From Dactylis glomerata (lineage: Eukaryota; Streptophyta; Magnoliopsida; Poales; Poaceae): DNA of 64,000 nucleotides. Where the stretch lies: positions 11,120,910-11,184,909 of the forward strand of contig QXEO01000553.1 in the NCBI GenBank assembly GCA_007115705.1, in the 5' to 3' direction. The position numbers were made by a program, and so were the translations under genes. Numbering within the stretch: position 1 is the stretch's first letter; every line of letters begins with the position of its first letter. Below are positions 34,498 through 47,944 of the stretch, piece after piece. A model generated the notes under the pieces. That model saw only the letters and a program-made list of their open reading frames with translations, ran no database searches and had not been told where the DNA came from.

Positions 34498-35950
34498 ATG
34501 CATGGCCACGAAGATGATGAAAAAGGGATGGGGGCGCCATGCTTTACCCATAGGATTCGCATCACGCCAGTACCCAAAGGTTTCAAACTACCGCATGACC
34601 AGCAAAAATACGACGGATCTCAGGAGCCACAGTCATGGCTTTCAGACTACCTACAAGCAGTGCAAATATTAGGAGGAACCAGGGAAACAGCAATGCAAAG
34701 TTTGCAACTACACCTCACCAGCGCAGCAAGGTCATGGTTAAGCAAACTAGGCGAGGAAACAATTGGAAGTTGGGAGGAGCTCACAAAACAATTTACGAGT
34801 AACTTCAAGTCGACATACAAGCGGCCAGCATCCATAGAAGAAGTCAAAGCCTGCGTGCAACAACGCGAGGAGACATTAAGGGCATACATCCAAAGGTGGA
34901 GAATAATCAAAAACTCGGCAGTCGAAGTCTTGGATGAAAGAGCAATAGATGCATTCATAGTCGGGTTACGGCGAGGAGACCTAGTAGAAGAGATGGGCAG
35001 GATCAAGCCGAAAATAGTATCAGATCTAATGGATATAGCTAACAGATTTGTAGATGGAGAAGATGCGTGCAACAATAAGCGCACACGATCACCAGAGGAT
35101 GATAGAGGAAATAGATATGGAGGTCAGCGCAGAAGATCCCGCAATTATGATAACTACGGTCCTCATAGCCAGGTAGCCACAGGATACAAAGATAACAGCT
35201 ACCAAAGCAACGACCGTAAAAGTTCGGGATACCGTGGCTACGGCAAAGAAGACTACAAAAAGTTTCAACCAAGGGAGTCCAGAGAGTACAACCCGTCACC
35301 AGAAGATATGCTCAATGGACCATGTCATATTCATTCTGCGTTTGTCGATGGGAAACGAGTATCCAGACATGCAATGAAAGATTGTACTACGTTCTTGAAA
35401 TTGCAGGAAGCAGCACTCAATAAGCAAGCCGAGGCAAAACGGCAAGGAAACGAAGGAAACATGAACAACGCACCTGCAACCCAACAAGGAAACAGTGGAA
35501 CTCCTAAGAGCCAAGATCAACCAAACCAGCGACGCGATGACGACGAAGGATATGTTCCATCTAAGGGGCACATTACAGCAATGATACAGCCAGTGCCCAA
35601 GTCAAACAAAGAGGAGAAAAGCATAACCCGACAAGTCAACCTCGCAATAACTTCACCTCCAGCAACAACAGAATACATGCACTGGTCAGAGCAACCCATA
35701 GAATTCAGTAGAGATGATCACCCAGCAACAGTACCTCGGCCAGGAAACGCGCCCTTGGTACTCAAAGCTCAAATTGGGACCTATGATGTCTACAGAATAT
35801 TCATGGATGCAGGAAATGATATAAATCTTATATACGCAAAGACCTTACGGGCAATGCACATTTCATTGGAGTTCCGGAAACCAACTGACTGCTCCTTCCA
35901 TGGAATAGTCCCAGGAAGTGCTAACTATCCACTTGGTCGAATAGCACTCA
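34498..35950 (+). pseudogene. TAT gypsy gag and start of protease
   Basis: The frame contains a Retrotrans_gag domain (KYDGSQEPQSWLSDYLQAV, SAARSWLSKLGEETIGSWEE, RIIKNSAVEVLDERAIDAFI). A basic RNA-binding-like region follows (RSPEDDRGNRYGGQRRRSR), then a His/Cys region (PCHIHSAFVDGKRVSRHAMKDC). The beginning of an aspartic protease is at about residue 440: FMDAGNDINLIYAKTLRAM, with DAG at the active site, followed by CSFHGIVPG and YPLGRIAL. Relatives then continue through the rest of protease into RT. Here similarity ends at about 35950 and the remaining frame to 36048 reads into other sequence. The domain order is typical of TAT elements; this copy cannot encode pol. Confidence 0.88.
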
Positions 35951-36049
35951 ACTTGGATTCTCTTTTAGCAATTCTTTTCCTTCTAGAAGAATCTATCAAC
36001 ATCAATAGTGGTGCCATTCACATGGCACATAGTTCAAGGCATGATTAGT

Positions 36050-37864
36050 CAAACACTAATACCCTTGGACTCACACTTCGAAGTAGATCACCATAATCAA
36101 ATATTTGGCGTTCTTCCAAATTCCATTCTTTAGTAATCTTTTAATGTAGTAAACATTTTACCGACATCTTGTATTCATCCTATCATGACAACTTTCATGA
36201 TCAAGCTACTATAGCTCATGAGGATGAATTGTGAGTATAATGCTAGTTCCCAAAACCTTTTTAGGAGATCTAGACGGCTAGTGTCTCTAATCTTCACAAA
36301 TTCTCATACAATATGAGAACATGTGTCTTACTAAATTATACTCTATCACATTGCAACCAAACATTGTTTTAGATATCAAAATATCTTCCACACATGATAG
36401 TTGATGAAACAATTCTTTCAGCTCCTAGATAACCTTGATACTAAAAACAACTTTTGAATATCAAGGATCATGGAGGCAAGTGTGATACTTAGATACTAAC
36501 ACTGGAATTGTTACTCTTGATTTAATACTACTTATTAAATTTTTTCGAGTAACCAAGGTTTGCTAAAAGTTTGCAATATGACTTTAAACTTTAGATTGAC
36601 ATTCAAACAATACGATACCAGTTCGTAAAGTTAACATCCAGAATTCTATAGTTCTATTATCTCAATTGTAGCTAATCGCAAGGTAGTAAACAGATGCCAA
36701 TGACTACAACAAACTATGCAAATTCACTTTGATTTAGTTCATGATAAATTGAGTTCTGTAATTTAAAATTACTAAGTGAACTCCCACTTAAAAACAACAT
36801 CCCTCTTAGTTTTCTTAAGTGATTACACGAACCAAATTCACTATACCGCAACCGATCATCACGTGCAACGGCATAATTTCAAAGGTGAACATCACCATGT
36901 TCATCATACCAACCATATGACTCATGCTTAACCTTTCGGTTCATGTTCCGAGGCCATGTCTGTATATGCTAGGCTCGCCAAGTAGAACCATAGCACTTGC
37001 ATGTGTAAAACTGTCTTACACCCGTCGTATGTGAACGTAGGGTCTGTCACATCCGACCATCACGTGGTGTCTCGAAACGACGAACTTTCTTGATGGTGCA
37101 TGCTATGGAAGAACACATTTTTATCTTGATATTTATGTGAGAGGGATCATCTTATAATGCTACCGCGCAATCAAATCTAAGCAAAATAAGATGCATAAAA
37201 GGATAAACATCACATGCATATATAATGTGATATGATATGGTCCTTCACGCATTAGATCTCCATCTTGTGCGTCATGGCATGATCTCCATCATTCCACCGG
37301 TGCAACACCAAGGTCCATGGTGTGCCATCTTGATTGTCTTCCTCCATTACAATATATCACTTTGATATATACATACGGCACGCTGGCTTTAAAATGAAAA
37401 AGACAACCATATGGCTCCTGCCGGTTGTTTATAACTTACAAAAAGGATCATTACATACAATTTGTAACATAAACAATTTAACCATATCACATCACATGCC
37501 CTGCAAAAACAAGTTAGACGCTTCTAATTTGTCTTGCATATTTTACGTGGTTTGGGGCTTTCTAGGAAGAATCGTTCTTACCTACGAACATGTAACCACA
37601 ACGGTGATAAAATATTATTAACAATTATTTGTAAAATAGATCATAACTATAGTGGGAGAAACATGCACCCGCAAAGCCACATATGCCGAAGCATGTCAAG
37701 TGTGGGACAAGTCTCGTGAACGCGGTCACGTAATGTTATTCTCGGGCAGCTTCAATCCCACTATGCCACTATGATCCAAAATACAAAAAATAGCAATAAC
37801 ATGATCATCAACGCCCACATCTCCATGTGTTCTAATCGTGCAAACCAACTACGCATAAAGATGG
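36050..37864 (-). other. Leader of L, non-coding
   Basis: These 1.8 kb of AT-rich sequence have no credible frame, and correspond to the long leader between primer site and gag in Angela-type elements. Nothing else was recognised. Confidence 0.65.
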
Positions 37865-37876
37865 CTCTGATACCAC
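37865..37876 (-). other. Primer binding site of L (tRNA-Met)
   Basis: The minus strand reads GTGGTATCAGAG directly after the LTR end ACCCATCA. Confidence 0.88.
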
Positions 37877-39476
37877 TGATGGGTTTGTAGCATAGAAAAC
37901 AAAAAATTTCCTACGCATGAACACATAAACTAGCCAAGAACATCTACGAGATGGTAGCAACGGAGACTAACCCTCGAAGACCGGTAGCGGGGATTACGTT
38001 CCCGCACAAATGTTGCCGATGGAGAGTCGAGGAAGACGCACGTAGTCGTTCACTTGACGTAGTCGATGTAGTGGTTCACTTGACGATCACGAGATCGTGT
38101 ACACGGTGCCACAACCGGCGGCGCCCCTGTACTCGGTCACACGTACGGCTTGTCGTCGTCTCCTCCACGCCCTCGGTCCAGCGGGGCAGCGGAAGAAGGG
38201 ATCCGCTAGACACTCCAACACACACTTCTCCAAGTGTATGAATTACGAACGAAAAATCCGGCAGAGCTTCGCTAAGCTAAGACGGATATTGGGAGCAACT
38301 ATGCGGGGAAGGGGAGAATCAAGAGTGTGTGAAGAGGGAGAAGAGGGGCTCCTTTTATAGGAGAGGAGGTGGCAGCTCCTTCTTCATATTGGTAACCCCC
38401 TCTTCATGGTGGTAACCCCCATTTTAATTTTGCATGACATCATGCTAATTAAAATCCACACTAATTGAATTAATAAATCATTTTTATTTCTTTAATATTT
38501 ATTAATTCAATCAATTAACAAACATTAATAAATACCCCCTTGAGTTATTTCGATATCCTGAAACAGTTTCGGTGCTTTTCTGAAACAACCCTCATGATGT
38601 CCTGTAATTCGATCGGAGTATCGTATCCTCTCAAAAACGACGGTGAACCTTAAGTGTGTCACCCTATGGTTTGTGAATAACGTGGACATGATCGAGACTC
38701 CTCTCCGATCAATAATCATCAGCGGGGTCTGGAAATCCATGACGACTCCCACTTACTCAACGATGAACTAGTGATCGTGTGAACCAATAACGAACATAGT
38801 TAATTCCTTTTGTCTCACGATATTATTACTTGTCTGAGATCCGATCATTTGGTATCAACCATACCTAGTTTGATCTCATTCCCGACAAGTCTCTTTACTC
38901 GTTCTGTGATAATGCATTCTTGTGACCTAGTCACATGCTTGCAAGCGATTCCAATGCAATATCACCAAGAAGGGCCCAGAGAATATCTTCCCGTCATCGG
39001 GTCGGCCAAATTCCACTCTTGATCCATGAGCCTCAACTAATACTTTCAGAATACCCAAATCAACCTTTAGAATCACCCTGTAATGGTGTGACGTTTGATA
39101 TCATCAAAGCACTCTTCCGGCATCAGTGATTAACATGATCTCGTGGTCTGAGGATTAGAACTATTTCGTATGAGTTTGATATAGCAATGAACTTGATGAC
39201 TTGATCGTATTGCTATTCGTACTATGGGTGTGAGTGTTCATCACATCATTCTTCTAATGATATGACCCCATTATTAACAACATCCAATGTTCATGATCAG
39301 GAAACCTTGATCATCGGTTAATCAATGAGCTAGTATAAAAGAGAGGCTTTACTAGGAACCTTTTAGTTTACTAATCACACAAGTATTAATGTTTCCGATT
39401 AATACAATTCTAGCATGAGAAATAAACATTTATCATAAACATGGAATATGATAATAACCACTTTATTATTGCCTCT
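37877..39476 (-). repeat. 5' LTR of L (main part)
   Basis: It starts TGATGGGTTTGTAGCATAG (plus) and runs 1.6 kb to TTATTATTGCCTCT, where A is inserted. The last 17 bases are at 53165-53181 (CGGGCATATTCCCTTCA). It is the same family as 1-227. An ORF at 37951-38360 lies inside the LTR and is not a gene. Confidence 0.85.
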
Positions 39477-41112
39477 TGATGCGTGGTGAATGACCAGCCC
39501 GTTGGGAACCCCAAGAGGAAGGTGTGATGAGTATAGCAGCTAGTTTTCCCTCAGTTAAGAAACCAAGGTTATGTCGATCAGGAGAAGAGCGGGCAATACG
39601 ACTGTAGGTGATGCTTCCTAGTTTGCGACAGCTTTGCACAATTTATATATGGCGCCTCGTCCAAGCTTTGCTTGCTAGCTGCAACGAGGAACCTGCACAC
39701 AACACAACCAAGTACTTTGCTCCCAACTTGCGATGAGGTTGTCAATCTCACCGGTTTGCTTGAAACAAAGGTTATGAGCGTATCGAGTGGAAAGCAGTAG
39801 AAGTATGCGAATAAAGTAAACAGTGCGAGTAAAGTAAACAGGTGATAGCAATATGATGGAAATAGGACCGGGGTCCACAGTTCACTAGTGGTGTCTCTCC
39901 ATAAGATAAATAACACATGCTGGGTAAACAAATTACAGTTGGGCAATTGATAGAATAAAGATAAATGTGATATGTCAAGAAGATCACTATGCGATTTACT
40001 CTAGGCATTACAACAAAATACATAGACCGCCATCCAACTGCATCTATGACTAATAATCCACTTGTGGCAAATCAATCCGAGAACTCCACAAGTATTAAGT
40101 TGCGAACAACAGATAATTGCATTAAGCAAAGTGTGTAATGTAAACAAACCATATGCCCTTGAGCATATGAATGTTGTTTTCTCCCTAGTAGCAACAGCAC
40201 ATCTACAACCTTAGAGGTTTCTGTCACTCCCCCAGATTAAATAGAAGCATGAACCCACTATCGAGCATAAATACCCCCTCTTGGAGTCACTAGCAACTAC
40301 TCGGCCAAGATAGCTACTAACAACGGAGAGCATGCAAGATCATAAACAACATAGAGATAACATAAGATATATTTCAGTATAGCAACTCAATCATAACACC
40401 AATATTCATCGGATCCCAACAAACCAAACATGTAGAATTACATAACGGTGATCTCAATCATGTAGGGCAGCTCATGAGATCTAAACATGAAGCACATGGT
40501 GGAGGAGACAACCATCTAGCTACTGCTATGGACCCATAGTCCAAGGTAGACTACTCACTCATCGCTCCAGAGGCAACCATGGCGATGAAGAAGACCTCCG
40601 GTGGTGATTCCCCTCTCCGGCAGGGTGCCGGGAAGAGCTTCTGGATCCTCCTGATCTTCCGGTCAACGGCGGCGGCGGATCGCGATGTGTTCTGGAAAAT
40701 TGATCGGGTACTTAGGTTTTTTCCGTCGGGGGGTCTTTATAGGCGAAGGGGCATCGTCAGAAGTGGACCGAGGCGGTCTCACACGTAGGGGGCGCGGCCA
40801 GGGCCTGGGCCGCGCCGTCCTGGTGTGTGGCCCCCTCGTGGCCCCACTCCGTCTCCTCTTCGGATCTCTGGAAGCATCCGGGGAAAATAAGACTTCAGGA
40901 ACTTGTTTCGTCCAATTCTGAGAATATTTCCTGTGTATCACTTCTGAAACACAAAAACAGCAGAAAACAGGGAACTGGCACTGTGGCGACTTGTTAATAG
41001 GTTAGTTCCGGAAAATGCATAAAAGTGCCACGAAGTGTAACGAAACAGTAGGAAAATGGTGTATAAACAAGCATGGAGCATCAAAAATTATAGATACGTT
41101 GGAGACGTATCA
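39477..41112 (-). repeat. 3' LTR of A
   Basis: 1636 bases, TGATGCGTGGTGAATG to GGAGACGTATCA on the plus strand. The minus-strand TATA box CCTATAAAGA is at about 40735-40744. The U3 half (40745-41112) is nearly the same as in E; the other half is not. Confidence 0.92.
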
Positions 41113-44005
41113 AGCATCCCCAAGCTTAACTCCTGCTCGTCCTCGAGTAGGTAAGTGATAACAAAAGAAATAATTTTTGAGGTGACATGCACCTACACAA
41201 TCTTGATCACATATGTAAGCATTGTGAGCTGGGATCATAAGAACTTAAAACATGGGCATGAAAGATATAATCTTGACAATAAGAACTTAGCAACCATGTT
41301 ATAAACATTAAAATAACACAAAAAAAAGATCATGAAAATGAAACAATGAAAGTCAAACATGTGTTCAAATCATAAGGAAAAACATACAAATGATTTTCAG
41401 CTTGTCCTTCATAGAGAGCAAAACATAAATGCATAGGACACCTTCAAGTTTAAGAGGGCGACTAGATACAAATAATTTAAGAACAAGTGAAACCAACAAT
41501 ATGAATCAATCAATGAAAACTTTGGGACAATGCACATTATACTAAGAATGACAACTTTGCTCTCTTATGGTGCATAAATAAAGAAGGTGGTGACTCAGCA
41601 TAAAAGTAAAAGAAAGACCCTTCGCAGAGGGAAGCAGTGATTTCAAGTTTTATAACCTTCAAAAATTATGTTACTTACCAGCTTTGAGCTCTTATTGCCC
41701 CCATCATAAGCATCTTGAATGGTTAAAGTTAATGCAAGAACAATTATGATGCATATGCTTGACAAATCATAAGTTGAAAACCTCGTGTCCCATGAATACG
41801 AGTACCCAAACCTCATGCTACTTTACTTAGAGTCCCAAGCAAGGCTCTTGTCATTGTAAGTATACACGTATCATCGAGAACCGCCAACGGGGTACCTCCA
41901 TGCCCGATGACATGGAACAAGCCCACATCAAAATGACAGGACAAGCAGACAATGAACACCTCGACATCTCTTTTATTTGCCATTTGTTTAGCTTTTTATT
42001 GTGAGATGCGTCGTCGAATGTCCACCATAGGTATGCTGCAAATTTCCACCATGAATTATGCATGGCTTAGATTGGCAGCCCGGCGTTTCCCTAACACATA
42101 TACAAACTCCATGATCCCCACAAGATTCCCAACTCATTTCACACCGCGGGCATCCATAAACAAAAGATCACGATATCAACTCAAATAAGAAGTGCAATGT
42201 TGAAAGCTTGCCCATGACTGCATGGCTGGGCTAGTCTCCAACTTACAACTTGCAAGCATAACAACTCAACATATGAGACCACAATGTCAAATTTTTAAAA
42301 CAGGAAAAAGTAAAGTGTGCCTTCCGGTTCGTGAGAGCTTTACTGACCAATTTTCGCATAACACTGGTAAGAGTTTAATTTGAAGCGAAAATAAAAGCAA
42401 GTCAAATTTACTTAGAATAGAAAATTGCTAGTAGGTATGTATGGTGGACACTTTGGCAAACTTGGTTTTTAGGAGTTGGATGCACGAGTAGAGCTCATAC
42501 TCAGTTAAGGCGAGGGCTAGCAAAAGACTGGGAGCGACCAACTAAGAGAGCAATAATGGCCATAATCATGCAAAGCGACATTAAAAAAAGCATAAGATGG
42601 CATCAAAATTCAAAAACTAAATGATCATAGAGGCTATTGGCGACTTTGCAAGAGTCTAACATGTGTGAGCATGCGCCAAGTCAACCCAAATAAAGCATCA
42701 AGGAGAAAACCAAAATAATGCTTCCAAATAATTAAAACAACGCATGATTTTTTTCAAAGGCTCATTAAGCAATCTCAGTTATTTGAGACAAGTCATGCTA
42801 CAGCAAAACCACTAAGCATACCATCAAAAAGACATCAAGCATGACATGAAAAAGCCTAAGCCACAGTCTACACAAGTTCCTTCTTGTACCACTTTTTTGC
42901 GTAAAGCTTTTTTTCTTTTCCAACACCATTCGAATTTTTTTAAGACACCTCTTTTGATGAAAACCAATAAAGATCAGAGGCAAAAATACACCTTGATGAA
43001 GCGATATGACAAGGTCTGAACGCAAATCAAGGCGAAAACGAAAACCAAAAGCAGTAGCGAAAAAGAAGAACACTCGTTGAACGATAAGAGTGAAAACTAG
43101 AGCGTTCTTAGCAAATGAAAACAAGTACATCTCCTCCAAAGGAAATTTGTTGGGGTCCAACCATTTATTGCAGCAAACAAAACTAAACTAACTAAGAAAA
43201 CTAAAACAACTGACGCTCCAAGAAAAACACATAGTGCATGAAGCAATAAAAATATAGTGTCTTGAAAGGTGACCTAATTTTTGCCGATGAAGAAGGGGTG
43301 CCTCGGGGGCATCCCCAAGCTTTGATGCTTGTACTTCTTGGATATTTCTTGGGGTGATGCATGGGCATCCCCAAGCTTGAGCTTTTGTCCATTCTTCAAC
43401 TCATTCTCCAATCCCTACACTTGAAAACTTCCTTCATGCAAAACTAAACACAAATCTATTAGCAACATTAGTGCAGCATAACATATAATCAACCTCTTTT
43501 TGCTTCAGGTTTCAACCCAAAACCACCACATATAAAGTATATACTACTGTAGCAACTTCCCCAAAAGTTCCGTGATCAAAAGAACACAAAAGAAAGCGAT
43601 AAAGCAGCAAACACAAATATTGGCAGAAATCTGTCAAAACAGAACAGCTGACAAAGGTCGAATTTTTAAGGGCCTTTCTGTTGCTCAAATCAAAAAGTGT
43701 TCAACTAACGAAAGTTTGGATATAACCTGGGGCATATGCACAAGAAATCGCAGGTCTAAAAGATATACAGAGAATTTATACAAATTTGTACGGTGCAGCA
43801 CCGAAAACAGTTTCAGGACAGCAACATCCCCAAATCTTACCTCACTCAAATTAGAGGCTTCTCTTGGCACAAAAATGAAATAAAAAGGATAAGGAGCGGT
43901 CATTACAGTAGTAATTACTTCCAAGACTCAAATAAAAGAAAAAGTACTGAAAATAAAACATTGGGTTATCTCCCAAGAGTGCTTTTCTTTAAAGCCTTTG
44001 AGCTA
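41113..44005 (-). other. Non-coding body and polypurine tract of A
   Basis: The minus-strand polypurine tract GTTAAGCTTGGGGATGCT lies at about 41113-41130. No gene is visible. 41640-42330 matches F (15120-15800) and more distantly J, but is replaced by different sequence in E and D. 42400-44005 is shared by A, E, D and F. Confidence 0.8.
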
Positions 44006-44023
44006 GGCGCAGAAAATTGCGAA

Positions 44024-44617
44024 TTAAGTAACATCAGAAGGGGCATTAAGATCAACTGCAGAAGTTTTGTCAATAAGGCATTGTATTACATCCACATAAG
44101 TTTTAGAAGCCCCTTTGTGATCATGCTTTGGTTCACTCAAATCACTAAAAAGATTTTGGGGACAGATCCAGTCAAAATTATTTTCGAAAGCTTCACACAA
44201 TCCCAAGAGCTTGCTAGGTATAGGTATTTCGGCTCCTTCATCGTTTGTACTAATAACCTTTATAGGTGAACCGAGTTTATTAAAACGTTTAAGAACTTTT
44301 CTAGCTTCAATAACGACATCTTTAAATTCTAGGCGCAAAGCTTCCAAAATAAAAGCTTTCTTTTCAGGATCTTCAATTTCATGAAGCTTAAGGAACATGT
44401 ATTGCATAAAAGGATTAAGACTAGCAAACCTAGTTTCCAACATGTGAATTAAATAAGCAGAAGCAACTTCAATACTAGGAGCTAGCTCAACCAAAGACTT
44501 TTCCTCAACTTCCTTATGCATACTAATGTGATTAAAGAACTCCTCAATGTTATCTTTCCCAATAATTGAACCACTACCTACTGAGAGGTCCTCCAGAACG
44601 TACTTAGGGAACAGCAT
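44024..44617 (-). CDS. Unknown ORF of element A (intact)
   Basis: An uninterrupted frame of about 197 codons. The Met at 44617 (MLFPKYVLEDLSVGSG) is preferred over the one 10 codons upstream (44647), because the homologue in F begins at the same residue. The sequence is mixed charged and hydrophobic, probably alpha-helical, with a recurring pattern in EEFFNHISMH, LIHMLETRFASLNPF and FILEALRLEFKDVVIEARKV. It has no cysteine knuckle, DTG/DSG, YxDD or DDE. Position just after the primer site is that of gag. F and A copies resemble each other over their full length with conservative changes, which suggests the protein mattered to the family. Function is not known. Confidence 0.65.
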   Translation of the reverse strand: MLFPKYVLEDLSVGSGSIIGKDNIEEFFNHISMHKEVEEKSLVELAPSIEVASAYLIHMLETRFASLNPFMQYMFLKLHEIEDPEKKAFILEALRLEFKDVVIEARKVLKRFNKLGSPIKVISTNDEGAEIPIPSKLLGLCEAFENNFDWICPQNLFSDLSEPKHDHKGASKTYVDVIQCLIDKTSAVDLNAPSDVT

Positions 44618-44861
44618 GATGAACTTAAAGTAAAGAAATAACAACAACCAAGGATTCTATTTTTTTGGGTTTTTGATATAAAACGATGCAGGTAAAATAA
44701 ATAAAGTAAAGCAAAACAATAACAAAGTAAAGGATGTGTGTGCGAAAAACTCCCCTTGCAGAGGTCTTCCACTCTTCCCCGGCAACAGCGCCAGAAAATT
44801 TGTTGCTGGCGCGTAGTTGACGTGGGAGCTTATAGTTGATGTGGGAGCTTCTTCTTCTTCG

Positions 44862-44881
44862 TTCCCCGGCAACGGCGCCAG
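44862..44881 (-). other. Primer binding site of A (tRNA-Asp)
   Basis: The minus strand reads TGGCGCCGTTGCCGGGGA close to 44864-44881, beside the LTR start at 44892. A partial duplicate of this neighbourhood (CCCCGGCAACAGCGCCAGAAAA) is at about 44777-44798, suggesting a local duplication of the primer-site region. Confidence 0.85.
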
Positions 44882-44891
44882 AAAATTAGCT

Positions 44892-46404
44892 TGATACGTG
44901 GTGAATGACCAGCCCGTTGGGAACCCCAAGAGGAAGGTGTGATGAGTATAGCAGCTAGTTTTCCCTCAGTTAAGAAACCAAGGTTATGCCGATCAGGAGA
45001 AGAGCGGGCAATACGACTGTAGGTGATGCTTGCTAGTTTGCGACAGCTTCGGATAATTTATATATGGCGCCTCGTCCAAGCTTTGCTTGCTAGCTGCAAC
45101 GCGGAACCTGCACACAACACAACCAAGTAATTTGCTCCCAACTTGCGATGAGGTTGTCAATCTCACCGGTTGCTTGAAACAAAGGTTATGAGCGTATCGA
45201 GTGGAAAGCAGTAGAAGTATGCGAATAAAGTAAACAGTGCGAGTAAAGTAAACAGGCGATAGCAATATGATGGAAATAGGACCGGGGTCCACAGTTCACT
45301 AGTGGTGTCTCTCCATAAGATAAATAACACATGCTGGGTAAACAAATTACAGTTGGGCAATTGATAGAATAAAGATAAATGTGATATGTCAAGAAGATCA
45401 CTATGCGATTTACTCTAGGCATTACAACAAAATACATAGACCGCCATCCAACTGCATCTATGACTAATAATCCACTTGTGGCAAATCAATCCGAGAACTC
45501 CACAAGTATTAAGTTGCGAACAACAGATAATTGCATTAAGCAAAGTGTGTAATGTAAACAAACCATATGCCCTTGAGCATATGAATGTTGTTTTCTCCCT
45601 AGTAGCAACAGCACATCTACAACCTTAGAGGTTTCTGTCACTCCCCCAGATTAAATAGAAGCATGAACCCACTATCGAGCATAAATACCCCCTCTTGGAG
45701 TCACTAGCAACTACTCGGCCAAGATAGCTACTAACAACGGAGAGCATGCAAGATCATAAACAACATAGAGATAACATAAGATATATTTCAGTATAGCAAC
45801 TCAATCATAACACCAATATTCATCGGATCCCAACAAACCAAACATGTAGAATTACATAACGGTGATCTCAATCATGTAGGGCAGCTCATGAGATCTAAAC
45901 ATGAAGCACATGGTGGAGGAGACAACCATCTAGCTACTGCTATGGACCCATAGTCCAAGGTAGACTACTCACTCATCGCTCCGGAGGCAAGCATGGTGAT
46001 GAAGAAGACCTCCAGTGGCGATTCCCATCTCCGGCAGGGTGCCGGGAAGAGCTTCTGGACCCTCCCGATCTTCGGGTCGACGGCGGCGGTGGATCGCGAT
46101 GTGTTCTGAAAAATTGATCGGGTACTTAGGTTTTTTCCATCGGGGGGTCTTTATAGGCGAAGGGGCATCGTCAGAAGTGGACCGAGGCGGTCTCACACGT
46201 AGGGGGCGCGGCCAGGGCCTGGGTCGCGCCGCCCTGGTGTGTGGCCCCCTCGTGGCCCCACTTCATCTCCTCTTCGGATCTCTGGAAGCTTCTGGAAAAA
46301 ATAAGACTTCAGGAACTTGTTTCGTCCAATTCCGAGAATATTTCCTGTGTATCACTTCTAAAACACAAAAACAGCAGAAAACAGGGAACTGGCACTGTGG
46401 CGAC
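44892..46404 (-). repeat. 5' LTR of A (main part)
   Basis: It starts TGATACGTGGTGAATG and is cut at 46404 by element E. The remaining 122 bases are 53038-53159. Together they are 1635 bases, equal to the partner LTR. Confidence 0.92.
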
Positions 46405-47944
46405 TGATGTCTACGCACTTCTATTCTTGTAGACACTTGTTGGGCCTCCAAGTGCAGAGGTTTGTAGAGCAGCAGCAAGTTTCCCTTAAGTGGATCACCC
46501 AAGGTTTATCGAACTCAGGGAAGAAGAGGTCAAAGCTATCCCTCTCAAGCAACCCTGCAATTATGATACAGAAAGTCTCTTGTGTCCCCAACACACCCAA
46601 TACACTTGTCAGATGTATAGGTGCACTAGTTCGGCGAAGAGATAGTGAAATACAAGTAGTAGTGATGATTATGAGTAGTAAATGTAGTATGGAATAAGTA
46701 TCGCTGCAAGCAAACATGTAACAAAACAGCAAGTAAACGGTGTGCAAAGCTTGGAAACAAGGCCTAGGGATCATACTTTCACTAGTGGACACACTCCCAA
46801 CAAATATAACATGATTGAACAAATAAACAACTTCTCTTCACGAAGGTACTATGAATTACTCTTCTATTGAACAATACTAATCATTGCGTAGGGCTACGAA
46901 GCACTCCTTAAAGTTCATCAAGTACTTGACAAACACCACTCATAGAGATATCCAAATCAAAGCACAACTCAAGATAGATATTATTGCAACATAGACCAAG
47001 TACTAACACGGTGCACACACTGTCAACATTACACCATGAAAGGAGGAAAAGATCACTTCAATACTATCATAGTGATAATTATTCTCATAATCCATAAGAG
47101 ATCACAATCGTAGCCTAGACCAAGTACCACCATGATGCACGCACTGTCACCGTTACACCATGGTAGGAGGAATAGATTACTTTGATAACACACTAGAGTA
47201 CATATAGTGAAGAAGAGTAACATCTACTTATTCAACATGATACAAAGCTCACGATCACATAAAGATCACATCGTGGGAGAGAGAGGTGAACCACATAGCT
47301 ACCGGTAGAGCCCTCAGCCCCGGGGGAGAACTACTCCCTCCTCATCATAGGAGACAGCAAGGTTGATGGAGATGGCGGTGAGGTTGATGGAGACGGCGGA
47401 GACGGCGATGGAGACCGATGGAGATGGCTCCAGGGGCACTTCCCCGTCCCGGCAGGGTGCCGGAACAAAGACTTCTGTCCCCCGAAATTTGGCTTCGACG
47501 GCGGCGGCGCTGCGGAACTGTTCTGGAAATTTTGCCAACTCCTTTAGAGTTTTCCGTCCCGAGGCTTCTTATAGGCGAAGGGGCGTCGTCAGAGGGCAGC
47601 CAGGGGCTCCTCACACCAGGGTGGCACGGCCAGGGCCTAGGCCGCGCCACCTATGTGTGAGGCCGGCCTCTGGCCCCCCTCCGGCTCTCTTTCGGTCTTC
47701 GGGAAGCTTCTGGGAAAAATAAGACTTCTGGAACTTGTTTCGTCCAATTCCGAGAATATTTCCTGTGTAGCTTTTCTGAAACACAAAAACAGCAGAAAAC
47801 AGGGAACTGGCACTGTGGCATCTTGTTAGTAGGTTAGTTCTGGAAATCACATAAAAACGCCACAAAGTGTAACGAAACACAAGGGAAATGGTGTAAAAAC
47901 AAGCATGGAGCATCAAAAATTATAGATACGTTGGAGACGTATCA
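46405..47944 (-). repeat. 3' LTR of E
   Basis: TGATGTCTACGCACTTC to GGAGACGTATCA on the plus strand, 1540 bases. The minus-strand TATA-like CGCCTATAAGAAG is at about 47565-47577. GC-rich frames at 47314-47722 are LTR text. Confidence 0.93.

Noticed and set aside
37951..38360. Possible host gene in Arg-rich frames
   Set aside because: They are within the L LTR, whose last part also occurs at 1-227.
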